A stretch of DNA of 14,079 bases from an uncultured Clostridia bacterium (GCA_946040935.1 CAMGCN010000005.1:1-14079), one strand, 5' to 3'. Shown: positions 7,268-14,079, numbered from the stretch's first letter. Program-made: numbers and translations. Notes: generated by a model from the letters alone, not told the origin.

Positions 7268-7318
7268 ATATTACAACAAGCTTAAATACTACCTTATGAA
7301 TTTCTTAAAATTTCTTAA
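7268..7318 (-). promoter_or_regulatory. Promoter with tandem regulator boxes, GT2 operon
   Basis: Minus strand: two exact 10-base direct repeats, TTAAGAAATT twice in a row (TTAAGAA cores at 7312-7318 and 7302-7308), with a possible degenerate third near 7292-7298. A -10 candidate TAATAT lies at 7268-7273 and has no good -35 (TAAGGT), as expected of an activator-dependent promoter. The nearer box begins 34 bp from the -10 edge, the same as at galT. The leader before the ATG would be about 45 bases. Confidence 0.65.
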
Positions 7319-7347
7319 TTTTTCAGTCGTTTACGTCAGTATTATGT

Positions 7348-7376
7348 AAAAAAGCAGACATAAAGTCTGCTTTTTT
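7348..7376. terminator. Bidirectional intrinsic terminator
   Basis: Six A, GCAGAC, loop ATAAA, GTCTGC, six T: a perfect 12-bp stem with a T-tract in both directions. On the minus strand it ends transcription of the small-protein gene and insulates the glycosyltransferase operon. Confidence 0.92.
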
Positions 7377-7550
7377 ACCTTAAACACTTAATTAAATGCT
7401 CATCCGACCAGAATAATCCATAATACCACAAGACTATTGTTAGGGAATAATCTAAAAGCAGAACGGACTAAACTTTTAAAGCTTCTTTATGTACCAAGCG
7501 CCTCCGGATGCAAAATGCGGCTTGTCCGCGATAAAATTCAATTTAATGAA
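7377..7550. other. Gene-free stretch after the small ORF
   Basis: No gene with a start and ribosome binding site is seen on either strand. On the minus strand the 55-residue ORF's frame continues after its TGA for 23 sense codons, including ASGGAWYIKKL, to a TAA. On the plus strand a frame of about 55 codons is open but has no convincing start. Both may be remnants of a longer gene or an inserted repeat. Confidence 0.4.
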
Positions 7551-7718
7551 TCAGTCGAAATACCGGTCGTATGACCCGTTGTCGTTAAAATACGCATCTG
7601 TGTACCATACGTCATCTCCACTATCATTCGTAGTGTAAACTGTCGTCGACACAATCATAATATCGTCCGATACAAACTCTTCGACTAAAGCCGTTGGCAA
7701 TTCGAAGATTTTCTTCAT
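7551..7718 (-). CDS. Small acidic protein of 55 residues, unknown function
   Basis: A short ORF that I think is real. It begins MKKIFELPTALVEEFVSDDI and ends GSYDRYFD; it is strongly acidic (Asp/Glu about 13), aromatic-rich at the end and has no membrane segment or signal peptide. The start MKK-[IY]-[YF]-E-x-P-x-x-x-V followed by an acidic D-[IV]-[IM] resembles, from memory, a loose group of 40-60-residue gut Clostridia and Bacteroidota proteins with unknown role. AAAGGAG lies 14 bases before the ATG, which is long; a CTG three codons earlier, at 7727, would have better spacing. It has its own sigma-A promoter (7794-7822) and a terminator after it, so it is a single-gene unit. No modification enzyme or transporter lies beside it. 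Confidence 0.65.
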   Translation of the reverse strand: MKKIFELPTALVEEFVSDDIMIVSTTVYTTNDSGDDVWYTDAYFNDNGSYDRYFD

Positions 7719-7793
7719 CGTAGTCAGATCATCTCCTTTCCGTATTATTCGCTGAGGTTTAGCAGGGTGTACATCCCCATACTATCTGTTAAT

Positions 7794-7822
7794 ATAATAC
7801 AACAAATCGTTCAAAAAATCAA
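7794..7822 (-). promoter_or_regulatory. Sigma-A promoter of the small-protein gene
   Basis: Minus strand: TTGATT (7817-7822), 17-bp spacer, TATTAT (7794-7799). About 70 leader bases separate the expected start from the ATG at 7718. It lies directly behind the pepD stop codon. Confidence 0.72.
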
Positions 7823-7850
7823 GAGATTTTTATAAATTGTTAAAAAAGCG

Positions 7851-9287
7851 TCAGCAATTTGCCAGAATCGTACATAAAAGAGAATATGTTCTCCCAAAAG
7901 AGTCGAGCGACATACGCTCTCTCGTTGTGTGAACATCGAAAATGTCAGGACCTATTGAAATGATATCTGCTTGCTCTCCCATTGCGCCTGAAACAAATCC
8001 GCATTCGACCCCTGCATGAAAAGCGCAAACACGAGCTTCCTTTCCCGTCTGCTTTTTATATAAATCCCTGTAAAGGTCGATAAGAGCGCCTTTGTCCGAC
8101 CCCTGCCAGCAGGGATAATAACCTCCCCTTTCGAGCTCGGCTCCGCAGAGATATGAAGCCGCCTCGTAATGCGCCGCATATTCATTAAGTCTTGCAGCGG
8201 TGTTAAATCTGAAAAGATAGGTAAGCTCGATTTTATCTTCGCAGGTTTTGACAGCGCCGAGATTTGATGATGCGTCTGCAAGCCCCTCGATTCTGTTTGA
8301 CATGTTAAGCAGGCCGCTCGGAGAAAGAAGCGCGCAGGATATTATCTTGTGAGTCTGTGCAAAGGTCACGGCTTCATGGGCGTCTTCCGCTTTTTTTGCA
8401 CGTATTTGCATTTTTCCGTCATCGTAACTCAAGGTAGTGCGTATTTCCGATAGGAAATCAGAAATATCGTCACGCAGCGTTTTGTAGTCGGGGTATGTTA
8501 TCACAGCCTCCGACTCACGTGTTATGACATTGTGCTTTTCCCCTCCGTTTACCGAAACTATACCGAAAGGATTACGTGAATACAAGTGAGAAAGGAGAAG
8601 AAACATCACATCGTTTGCATTTCTTCTGCCGAGCTTGACATCGGCTCCCGAATGACCTCCGCAAAGTCCCGAGACCGTAACGGTAAAGGTTTTGTCGGTG
8701 TTCTTGACTTTTTTAAGCAAATGACGGATATAAATATTTTGTCCGCCTGCACATGATACAACTGCCTCTCCCTCTGTTTCAGAGTCAAGATTGACACAGC
8801 GCTTTGAGCTGATATGCGAATAGTCAAAGCCGCTTGCGCCGCTCATGCCGACTTCTTCGTCTGAAGTAAAGAGACATTCGAGCGCCGGATGAGAAAGCTC
8901 GCTGTCATCAAGTATTGCAAGCATTATGGCAACCGCGGCTCCGTCGTCGGCGCCAAGGGTAGTGCCGTTTGCGCGAAGAAACTTGTCATCGTAAACGAGC
9001 TCTATCGGATCTTTTTCAAAATCATGTTTAACCCCTTTATTAGCTTCGCACACCATATCCATATGGCCCTGAAGCATAATAGGAGCGTCGTTTTTTCTGT
9101 CAGGGGAAGCGCATTTATATATTACTATATTATTAAGCTTGTCTCTGTAATATGAAAGCTTGCGCTCGCAGGCAAACGATTCGAGATAATCGGCAATTCC
9201 CTTTTCGTTTCCCGAACCGCGCGGAATTTTTGATATTTCTTCAAAAAAAGCAAGAGCTTTTTGCGAGTTGTTGTTTTCGCTTGACAT
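7851..9287 (-). CDS. pepD: Cytosolic dipeptidase PepD (M20C)
   Basis: Zinc-dependent aminoacyl-histidine dipeptidase (cytosol nonspecific dipeptidase), 478 residues, which cleaves dipeptides such as Xaa-His in the cytoplasm for amino-acid recovery. M20 motifs: GHMDMV with His75 and Asp77, LGADDG with the bridging Asp114, and TSDEEVG with the catalytic and metal-binding Glu144/Glu145. GLCGGHSGAD opens the lid domain, and a late His (DVHTTRERM) completes the site. The start at 9287 has GAGGAG 7 bases upstream; in-frame codons above it (to 9314) would swallow that site. No strong promoter is visible just upstream. Monocistronic by the galE terminator before it and the small-gene promoter after it. 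Confidence 0.96.
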   Translation of the reverse strand: MSSENNNSQKALAFFEEISKIPRGSGNEKGIADYLESFACERKLSYYRDKLNNIVIYKCASPDRKNDAPIMLQGHMDMVCEANKGVKHDFEKDPIELVYDDKFLRANGTTLGADDGAAVAIMLAILDDSELSHPALECLFTSDEEVGMSGASGFDYSHISSKRCVNLDSETEGEAVVSCAGGQNIYIRHLLKKVKNTDKTFTVTVSGLCGGHSGADVKLGRRNANDVMFLLLSHLYSRNPFGIVSVNGGEKHNVITRESEAVITYPDYKTLRDDISDFLSEIRTTLSYDDGKMQIRAKKAEDAHEAVTFAQTHKIISCALLSPSGLLNMSNRIEGLADASSNLGAVKTCEDKIELTYLFRFNTAARLNEYAAHYEAASYLCGAELERGGYYPCWQGSDKGALIDLYRDLYKKQTGKEARVCAFHAGVECGFVSGAMGEQADIISIGPDIFDVHTTRERMSLDSFGRTYSLLCTILANC

Positions 9288-9329
9288 AATCTGTCTCCTC
9301 ATAAAAATAAGCATTCAAAGTAATAAGCA

Positions 9330-9358
9330 CCGGCAAAGCCGGATGGTTTTAAGAAACC
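9330..9358 (-). promoter_or_regulatory. Two small hairpins in the pepD leader
   Basis: CCGGC/GCCGG around AAA (9330-9342) and GGTTT/AAACC around TAAG (9345-9358) lie 43-71 bp before the pepD ATG. Neither is followed by a T-tract, so they are not clear terminators. Role unknown: leader structure or mRNA protection. Confidence 0.4.
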
Positions 9359-9367
9359 AAACTAATC

Positions 9368-9397
9368 AAAAAGCAACAACCTAAGTTATTGCTTTTT
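9368..9397 (-). terminator. Intrinsic terminator of galT-galE
   Basis: Minus strand: AAAAAGCAATAAC, loop TTAG, GTTGTTGCTTTTT, a 13-bp stem with one G-U pair, ending in T residues and starting 12 bp after the galE stop. The A-tract on the other side may let it work both ways. Confidence 0.88.
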
Positions 9398-9409
9398 TGT
9401 CAGTTTAAT

Positions 9410-10393
9410 TCAGTCTCGGTAGCCCTGCGGATGTGTGCTGTGCCATTTCCACGCCGTAGCAATAATCTCTTTAATGCCGTATTCGCGTTTCCAGCCGAGC
9501 ACTCTCTCCGCCTTTTCGCTTGAAGCGATAAGAACGGGCGGATCTCCGGGACGTCTTTCGTTTATCGAAGCGGGAATAGGTTTTCCCGTAACCTCACGCG
9601 CGGCATTCAGTATCTCAAGGTTTGAGTAACCGCCGCCCGAGCCGAGGTTAAAGGAATCCGAACAATTATTTTTTATCATATATTCCATTGCGAGGATGTG
9701 CGCCTGTGCAAGATCGCTTACATGTATATAGTCACGAACACAGGTGCCGTCTTTCGTCGGATAGTCGCCGCCGAAGACAGAAAGCTTCTCGCGTTTTCCC
9801 GCCGCAACCTGAAGCACGATAGGAATAAGGTGAGTCTCAGGCCTGTGGTCTTCGCCTATATCACCCGACGGATGAGCGCCCGCAACATTGAAATATCTGA
9901 GACATATACTGTTTATTCCATAGGCAACTCCGAACCATTTAAGCATCTTTTCCATTGCAAGCTTTGTCTCGCCGTAGGTGTTTATCGGATTCTGCGGCGT
10001 CGTCTCTGAAATCGGAATTTCGTCAGGTTCGCCGAATGTGGCCGCGGTCGATGAAAATACAATGTTTTTTACATCATGCTTTACCATGCTGTAAAAGAGA
10101 TTCATACTCTGACAGACGTTATTATTATAATATTCATAAGGCTTCTCCATGCTCTCTCCGACGAGCGAAAAAGCGGAAAAGTGCATAACACCGTCAATTT
10201 TATTTTCGGAAAAAATCTTGTCCATCAATTCGCCGTTGCCGATATCTCCGACATAGAGCTTGGTGCCCTTCACCGCGTCGGCGTGGCCTTTTACAAGGTT
10301 GTCAACGACGACTACGCCGTAGCCCTTTTCTTTAAGCGCGGCAACCGCATGGCTTCCGATATAGCCTGCTCCGCCTGTAACGAGTATATTCAT
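9410..10393 (-). CDS. galE: UDP-glucose 4-epimerase
   Basis: Interconverts UDP-glucose and UDP-galactose (Leloir pathway) in the cytoplasm; 327 residues. It is an extended short-chain dehydrogenase: NAD-binding [10 protein letters not shown] (6-15), substrate/catalytic SSTAATFG (114-121), the YxxxK pair Tyr140/Lys144 ([11 protein letters not shown]), [13 protein letters not shown], and [13 protein letters not shown] typical of GalE. Its ATG shares one base with the galT stop (TAATG), with AAAGGCGG upstream, so it is coupled to galT. With GalT it provides UDP-galactose, a likely donor for the surface glycosyltransferase encoded in this window. No galK is present here. Confidence 0.97.
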   Translation of the reverse strand: MNILVTGGAGYIGSHAVAALKEKGYGVVVVDNLVKGHADAVKGTKLYVGDIGNGELMDKIFSENKIDGVMHFSAFSLVGESMEKPYEYYNNNVCQSMNLFYSMVKHDVKNIVFSSTAATFGEPDEIPISETTPQNPINTYGETKLAMEKMLKWFGVAYGINSICLRYFNVAGAHPSGDIGEDHRPETHLIPIVLQVAAGKREKLSVFGGDYPTKDGTCVRDYIHVSDLAQAHILAMEYMIKNNCSDSFNLGSGGGYSNLEILNAAREVTGKPIPASINERRPGDPPVLIASSEKAERVLGWKREYGIKEIIATAWKWHSTHPQGYRD

Positions 10394-11385
10394 TATTTTC
10401 TACCGCCTTTCAGATATTTTTCGAGCGCCTCTCTTATCTGCCCCGCGTTTCTTTCGGGAGAGGACGGATTACAGCATGCCCATGCGCCCGATTCGCTCGA
10501 AGCACGGAACTGCTGTGTGTTTGCCCCTCTCATAGGGGGAAGCATCTCGATATGAAAATGATAGTAGTTATCAGGATTTTCGTGATAGTTTACGGGGGCG
10601 TTGTGCATACACATCATATACGGGAAACGCGTGTCAAACAAGCTGTCGTACGCGCCAGTCACATTCTGTATTATCTCGCCGAGGTCGTCCTTGTCTTTAT
10701 CGTCAAACCGGGCTATACTGCTCTTATGTCCTTTAATGCTGATATTTACACCGTAAGCGTAATCGGCAAAAAAAGGAACATACGCAATAAATCTTTCATT
10801 CTCAAAAATAACACGCTCGCCAAAGCGTTTTTCCTCTGCGTCTATATCGCAAAAAAGGCACTTGCCTGTCTTTTCGTAATACTCCTTTGCCGAAGCAAGC
10901 TCGGTTTCAAGCTTTTTCGGAATGAAAGAGTAGCCGTATATCTGACCATGGGGATGCGGCTGTGTCACGCCGACCGCCTCGCCACGGTTTTCAAATATAT
11001 ATACATATTTAATCTTCTCATCGGAAGAAAGGTCAACAAATCTGTCCTTCCACAAATCGACAAGCTTTCTCATATGCTCGCGTGAGAGACCGTGAATGGT
11101 TCCGTTATGTTCGGGAGAGAACAGTATCACCTCACACTTGCCGTAAGTCGGCGCAACTTTATATAAACCTTTTGCCTCCTCGGTAAAAGGAGTATCCTCC
11201 TCGGGCGGATTTTTTGAAAGTGCAGGAAAATCGTTATCGTACTTGAGTACCGTATATTCCTCCGGCACTTTTCCCGAGCCCGGACAAAAAGGACAGTAGT
11301 CCTTGGGCATGACAGGACGCTTTGCCCTATTTGACACTACCATTACCCAATCCTTAATAATCGGGTTCCATCTTAATTCTGCCAT
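10393..11385 (-). CDS. galT: Galactose-1-phosphate uridylyltransferase
   Basis: Transfers UMP from UDP-glucose to galactose-1-phosphate (Leloir pathway); 330 residues of the HIT superfamily. Zinc-site cysteines are in CPFC (Cys31, Cys34). The active site THPHPHGQ-type motif reads TQPHPHGQ, with His146 as the expected uridylylated nucleophile. A second HIT-like half carries [11 protein letters not shown]. The ATG at 11385 follows AGGTG by 6 bases; a TTG at 11406 would lie above that site and is rejected. Promoter and boxes at 11431-11502 suggest control by an OmpR-type regulator. Galactose use or UDP-sugar supply are both possible roles. Confidence 0.97.
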   Translation of the reverse strand: MAELRWNPIIKDWVMVVSNRAKRPVMPKDYCPFCPGSGKVPEEYTVLKYDNDFPALSKNPPEEDTPFTEEAKGLYKVAPTYGKCEVILFSPEHNGTIHGLSREHMRKLVDLWKDRFVDLSSDEKIKYVYIFENRGEAVGVTQPHPHGQIYGYSFIPKKLETELASAKEYYEKTGKCLFCDIDAEEKRFGERVIFENERFIAYVPFFADYAYGVNISIKGHKSSIARFDDKDKDDLGEIIQNVTGAYDSLFDTRFPYMMCMHNAPVNYHENPDNYYHFHIEMLPPMRGANTQQFRASSESGAWACCNPSSPERNAGQIREALEKYLKGGRK

Positions 11386-11430
11386 GATAACACCTATTAT
11401 ATGCAATTAATATAAAAATACTACCTGGTA

Positions 11431-11459
11431 ATTATATCACAGCATCTAACGCATTTCAA
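11431..11459 (-). promoter_or_regulatory. Sigma-A promoter of galT-galE
   Basis: Minus strand: TTGAAA (11454-11459), 17-bp spacer, TATAAT (11431-11436), with TGA before it (extended -10). Leader about 40 bases. The regulator boxes begin 5 bp upstream of the -35. Confidence 0.85.
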
Positions 11460-11464
11460 CACAT

Positions 11465-11502
11465 TTCTTAACAATTCTTAAGAAATCTTAACTCTTTATT
11501 AA
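11465..11502 (-). promoter_or_regulatory. Tandem regulator boxes upstream of galT
   Basis: Minus strand: TTAAGAA at 11475-11481 and 11465-11471, TTAAGAT at 11485-11491, all exactly 10 bp apart, and a looser TTAATAA at 11496-11502 that overlaps the ruvX stop codon. One helical turn between half-sites is the usual style of OmpR-family binding. The same core repeats at 7302-7318 before the operon that encodes such a regulator. Confidence 0.68.
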
Positions 11503-11912
11503 CGGGAACGAGAGTCGAGATAATTTTGCAAAATAATCTGGGCGGAAAGGGTATCAATAACCGCTTTTCTGTCAGAGGCTCTGGTGTTTGTCGCGTTAAG
11601 ATAATTACTTGCCGCCATAGTCGTGCATCGCTCGTCAAACATTTGCGTTTCAATGCCCGAAACTTCGGAAAGAAGCTCGGCAAACGCACATGCCCTTTCG
11701 GATCTCGGTCCGCGGGTGCCGTTCATGTTTATGGGATTTCCCACAACTATGAGAGAACACCCTTTCTCATTTGCGATATCTGCAATTTTTTTTGCGAGTT
11801 TATTCTTTCCGTCGGCCGTCACCGTCTCGAGCCCGAAAGCAAATTTTCCGCTCTCGTCGCTTACGGCAAGTCCCGTCCTTTTGTCTCCGAAATCTACTGC
11901 TAATACTTTCAA
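11499..11912 (-). CDS. ruvX: RuvX/YqgF, Holliday-junction-resolvase-like nuclease
   Basis: RNase-H-fold protein of 137 residues, usual for YqgF/RuvX, which is linked to 16S rRNA 5' processing and described as a putative Holliday junction resolvase. Motifs: VDFGDKRTGLAVSD with Asp7, VVGNPINMNGTRGPRSER (57-73), FDERCTT with Glu94 (usually DERLTT; Cys in place of Leu), and IDTLSAQIILQ with Asp120. It starts with TTG at 11912, overlapping the hydrolase stop (TTGA). The nearest AAAGG is rather far, so coupling is likely. Last gene of its operon; no terminator separates it from the galT boxes. Confidence 0.95.
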   Translation of the reverse strand: MKVLAVDFGDKRTGLAVSDESGKFAFGLETVTADGKNKLAKKIADIANEKGCSLIVVGNPINMNGTRGPRSERACAFAELLSEVSGIETQMFDERCTTMAASNYLNATNTRASDRKAVIDTLSAQIILQNYLDSRSR

Positions 11913-12856
11913 AATCCCATTTGCCTTTCTTCAATAACGCCCTCGTAAACCTCGTCAATAAACTCGAGAAAATCCGCATATACTTCATCGCGGTTTGTTT
12001 CATTAAGTATCTCATGACGGCAGTTGTCATAGAGCTTACATTTCAGGGTGCAAAGCTCGGCGTCACGAAGAAAGTCGCGCACTATCTCAAAGCCCTTGCC
12101 GTAATCGCCAACCGGATCGTCCCTTCCGGACGCGAGAAAAACAGGCAATCCCTTGGGAACCTTCTGCGCCCAATCAGATGACGAAATTTCCCGTAAAAGC
12201 TTAAACATCTCATTATACGCGCCTACAGTAAAGCTGAAAGTACAGCGAGGGTCCGCGGCATATGCTTCCCTGATTTTTTCATCTCTTGTAAGCCAAGCAT
12301 ATTTTCCCTCGTTCGGAAAGCGTTTATTATAACTTCCCATGGCAATCTTTTCAACCATCGTACTGCGATATCTCTTTCCGCGTAACGCGCCGATAAGCGA
12401 GGTAAGAAATATTCCCGCACCGAGAGGCACGTTTCCCCCGCTGGTTCCCGAAATTATCACTCCGTCGATATGCTCACCGTAAACGGTGATGTATTTACGC
12501 GCGATAAAAGAACCCATGCTGTGTCCTAAAAGGATGTACGGAACACTCGGGTATTTCTTTTTCATTATTCCGTTAAGAATATCAATATCAGATACGAGGG
12601 TGGCTATGCCGCCGTCACCGAAAAATCCCCAATCATCGGACGCAGACGACGCGCCGTGACCTACATGGTCGTTTCCGCAGACCGCGATTCCCTTTTCACA
12701 CAGAAAAGACGCAAAATCCTCGTATCTTTCAATATGCTCTACCATTCCGTGGCTTATCTGCACAACCGCGCGCACGGGCATATCGGGAGTGTAAACATAA
12801 TACGCAATATCGTTTGTTTTGTTACTTGACTTAAAAGTATTTTTTGTTTTATTCAT
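11909..12856 (-). CDS. Alpha/beta hydrolase, monoacylglycerol lipase-like
   Basis: Cytosolic serine hydrolase of the Hydrolase_4/PldB type, about 315 residues, related to monoacylglycerol lipases and lysophospholipases. Numbered from the first Met (12862), the oxyanion-hole segment SHGMVEH is at 38-44, DHVGHG at 65-70, the nucleophile elbow GHSMGS has Ser115, the acid lies in SGRDDPVGD (Asp248 or Asp249) and the base is His283 in CRHE. No signal peptide. I choose the second Met at 12856 because AGGAG abuts the first ATG (no spacing) but is 6 bases from the second. The start overlaps the upstream kinase stop (ATGAATAA). The true substrate is unknown. Confidence 0.9.
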   Translation of the reverse strand: MNKTKNTFKSSNKTNDIAYYVYTPDMPVRAVVQISHGMVEHIERYEDFASFLCEKGIAVCGNDHVGHGASSASDDWGFFGDGGIATLVSDIDILNGIMKKKYPSVPYILLGHSMGSFIARKYITVYGEHIDGVIISGTSGGNVPLGAGIFLTSLIGALRGKRYRSTMVEKIAMGSYNKRFPNEGKYAWLTRDEKIREAYAADPRCTFSFTVGAYNEMFKLLREISSSDWAQKVPKGLPVFLASGRDDPVGDYGKGFEIVRDFLRDAELCTLKCKLYDNCRHEILNETNRDEVYADFLEFIDEVYEGVIEERQMGF

Positions 12857-13802
12857 CTTCATCTCCTATGTCAAATGACACTTCGTTTACCTTTGCAAAC
12901 CGTTCGATTTCCTCACTGCTCGGAAAGAGGGATTCACCCTTGGCGCGAGAGGCCGTAAGCGCCGAAAATACATTTGCAAACTCACACGCGCCGTTATATG
13001 TTCTGTGTTTTAAGAAATAGCTGATAAACGCCGTATCAAAGGCAATATCGGCAAATTTTGCGTCGGTTTGTTTTAGTTCAAAGGCCTGAACCGCTCTGTA
13101 ATATTTTCCCGTTGATATAAATATTCCCTTTATGCCGCGTTTTATCACCACGCATTTTAAGTGCATTTTGTTGCGGAGCATGACAGACGCTTTCATGCAG
13201 CCCTCGATAGTCGCCGCGGAAACACCCGTATATGCTTTTACATCCGATTCGTTAAGGAAAAGGGTATCAACATTCAGAAGTTCCGCCATATCTATATCTC
13301 TCTTTACGGGAGAGGCGCTTAAAAATACCGGAATGTTTCGCTTTGAAGCGAAAACCGTCGCGCAGTCGGCAGTTTCGGAATTTACGTCAAAATTCAGATA
13401 CACCGCGTCGGGATGTGATGTAAACGCATCCTCTACATCGCGTTTCGTTATGCGCGAGGCGGCGCCGGGAAATTCCACTCCCCTTTTAGATATATCGTCC
13501 GTTAAGGTCATATTAACCGAAGTTTTTATCCCCTTTGTCGGCAAAAGAAAACGAAGATCCGCTCCCGATAGTGAAAGACGTTTTTTAATACGCATAGCGT
13601 TATTATCGTCTCCTATTCTTCCGAGGAGTATGGGACACAAATCAAGAGCCCCGAATGAAAAACAGGACATCGCGCCCCTTCCGCCCACATCCTCGGTAAA
13701 AGCGCTCGCACGAACCGTCTCACCCGACATAGGCATACCGCCGATTTCAAAGGAAATCTCAAGAGACGTATTTCCGATAACAAGAACACGCGGCTTAACC
13801 AT
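12849..13802 (-). CDS. PfkB/ribokinase-family protein, degenerate active site
   Basis: Protein of 317 residues with the PfkB carbohydrate-kinase fold. Family landmarks: the N-terminal strand VLVIGNTSLEISF, the substrate-side GGRGA (usually GGKGAN), LLGRIGDD, LFLNESDVKAYTG (the NE motif) and VVIKRGIKGIFIS. The family's GAGD anion-hole/catalytic box should precede AF near residue 256, but here reads FADIAFDTAF. The aspartate is kept and the GAG glycines are gone, so catalysis may be altered or lost. The ATG at 13802 follows GGAG by 8 bases; the TTG two codons earlier is less likely. First gene of an operon with the hydrolase and ruvX. Its substrate is unknown. Confidence 0.85.
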   Translation of the reverse strand: MVKPRVLVIGNTSLEISFEIGGMPMSGETVRASAFTEDVGGRGAMSCFSFGALDLCPILLGRIGDDNNAMRIKKRLSLSGADLRFLLPTKGIKTSVNMTLTDDISKRGVEFPGAASRITKRDVEDAFTSHPDAVYLNFDVNSETADCATVFASKRNIPVFLSASPVKRDIDMAELLNVDTLFLNESDVKAYTGVSAATIEGCMKASVMLRNKMHLKCVVIKRGIKGIFISTGKYYRAVQAFELKQTDAKFADIAFDTAFISYFLKHRTYNGACEFANVFSALTASRAKGESLFPSSEEIERFAKVNEVSFDIGDEDE

Positions 13803-13837
13803 TTGCAAAACTCCGTTTCTGAACTTTTATATGTATA

Positions 13838-13866
13838 ATTTTAACACACTCGTAATCTAAAATCAA
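13838..13866 (-). promoter_or_regulatory. Sigma-A promoter of the kinase-hydrolase-ruvX operon
   Basis: Minus strand: TTGATT (13861-13866), 17-bp spacer, TAAAAT (13838-13843) with a TGT extension. Leader about 30 bases. It lies back to back with the lipoprotein promoter. Confidence 0.7.
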
Positions 13867-13879
13867 TATTATACCGCAC

Positions 13880-13909
13880 TTGACTTGATATCTTATTATG
13901 TAGTATAAT
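13880..13909 (+). promoter_or_regulatory. Sigma-A promoter of the lipoprotein gene
   Basis: Plus strand: TTGACT (13880-13885), 18-bp spacer, TATAAT (13904-13909), 31 bp before the ATG at 13941. Confidence 0.75.
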
Positions 13910-13940
13910 GTAATATCTTTTAACAAAGGACGTAATAACG

Positions 13941-14038
13941 ATGAAAAAAAATATAATCCTTTTATTTTTGGCTCTCGCTCTTGTCTTATCGCTTGTTTCC
14001 TGCACCAAGTCGGCGGACGAGCCGGAGGGTATGCAGAG
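13941..14038 (+). CDS. Lipoprotein, N-terminal fragment
   Basis: Only 32 codons before the adapter. The product begins MKKNIILLFLALALVLSLVSC: a two-lysine n-region, a hydrophobic core and the lipobox LVSC with Cys21 as the expected lipidated residue. A polar TKSADEPEG linker follows. AAAGGA lies upstream of the ATG. It should be a membrane-anchored lipoprotein, but the mature domain lies outside the window, so its function cannot be given. The only intact plus-strand gene start in the window. Confidence 0.85.
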
Positions 14039-14079
14039 CTGTCTCTTATACACATCTCCGAGCCCACGAGACGCTACGC
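14039..14079 (+). other. Nextera P7-side adapter (synthetic)
   Basis: Not biological. The mosaic end CTGTCTCTTATACACATCT (14039-14057) is followed by CCGAGCCCACGAGAC (14058-14072), the read-2 adapter, and GCTACGC, seven of eight bases of the i7 index I recall as N709. Reverse-strand ORFs entering here begin with the known artefact peptides MYKRQ and MGSEMCIRDS. Confidence 0.98.

Noticed and set aside
7422-7572. Open plus-strand frame with KLLKLLYVPSASGCKMR
   Set aside because: No ATG/GTG start or ribosome binding site and it runs into the small gene's antisense; kept only as a possible remnant.
7814-7831. AT-rich hairpin AAAAATC/GATTTTT as pepD terminator
   Set aside because: A single G-C pair makes it weak, and it overlaps the -35 of the small-gene promoter.
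7829-7843. Possible further regulator boxes before the small-protein gene
   Set aside because: TTTATAA and TTGTTAA lie 8 bp apart and match the TTAAGAA core poorly.
10552-11085. 177-residue plus-strand ORF opposite galT
   Set aside because: Shadow frame of galT, Ile/Val/Tyr-rich and without a ribosome binding site.
13795-14067. Minus-strand ORFs starting MGSEMCIRDS and MYKRQL
   Set aside because: Their starts lie in the Nextera adapter and they cross the divergent promoter region.

Overview
The window is an assembled fragment of a spore-forming, low-to-mid GC Firmicute of class Clostridia. Evidence for this is spoIVA with a ymxH/ylmC-type partner, the rpsB-tsf-(pyrH) order, AGGAGG ribosome binding sites, sigma-A promoters of TTGAAA/TATAAT type and TTG starts at gene overlaps. 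A gut Oscillospirales or Christensenellales-like origin is my guess from general look only. Both ends are synthetic: bases 1-44 and 14039-14079 are Illumina Nextera adapters with parts of the sample indexes. Only 45-14038 is biological, and 45 to about 243 is an inverted chimera (a pyrH piece joined head-on to tsf).

Layout. Except for the chimeric pyrH piece and a truncated lipoprotein gene at the right end, every gene is on the minus strand, so each operon reads from high to low coordinates. (1) 244-1860: rpsB and truncated tsf, with a strong promoter and a structured leader. (2) 1870-3703: spoIVA-ymxH, overlapping, with a good sigma-E-type promoter and a terminator. (3) 3707-3931: a 225-bp MITE-like element lying between the sigma-E promoter and the preceding kinase gene; its right end supplies the kinase's last codons and stop. 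(4) 3914-7320: a membrane GT2 glycosyltransferase, an OmpR-type response regulator and a sensor kinase, overlapping in that order. (5) 7348-7850: a bidirectional terminator, a 174-bp gene-free stretch and a 55-residue small protein with its own promoter. (6) 7851-9287: pepD dipeptidase. (7) 9368-11502: galT-galE, with promoter and terminator. (8) 11499-13866: a PfkB-like sugar kinase homologue, an alpha/beta hydrolase and ruvX, overlapping end to end. (9) 13880-14038: the divergent promoter and the start of a lipoprotein gene.

How they may work together. The most interesting signal is regulatory. The promoter of the glycosyltransferase-regulator-kinase operon and the promoter of galTE, 4 kb apart, carry tandem copies of TTAAGAA (minus strand) at exactly 10-bp spacing. 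In both, the nearest copy lies the same distance (34 bp) from the -10 hexamer. This looks like the binding site of the OmpR-type regulator encoded here, and suggests a small regulon joining UDP-galactose/UDP-glucose supply (GalT, GalE) to polysaccharide synthesis (the GT2 enzyme), with autoregulation. That is inference from sequence pattern and gene context.
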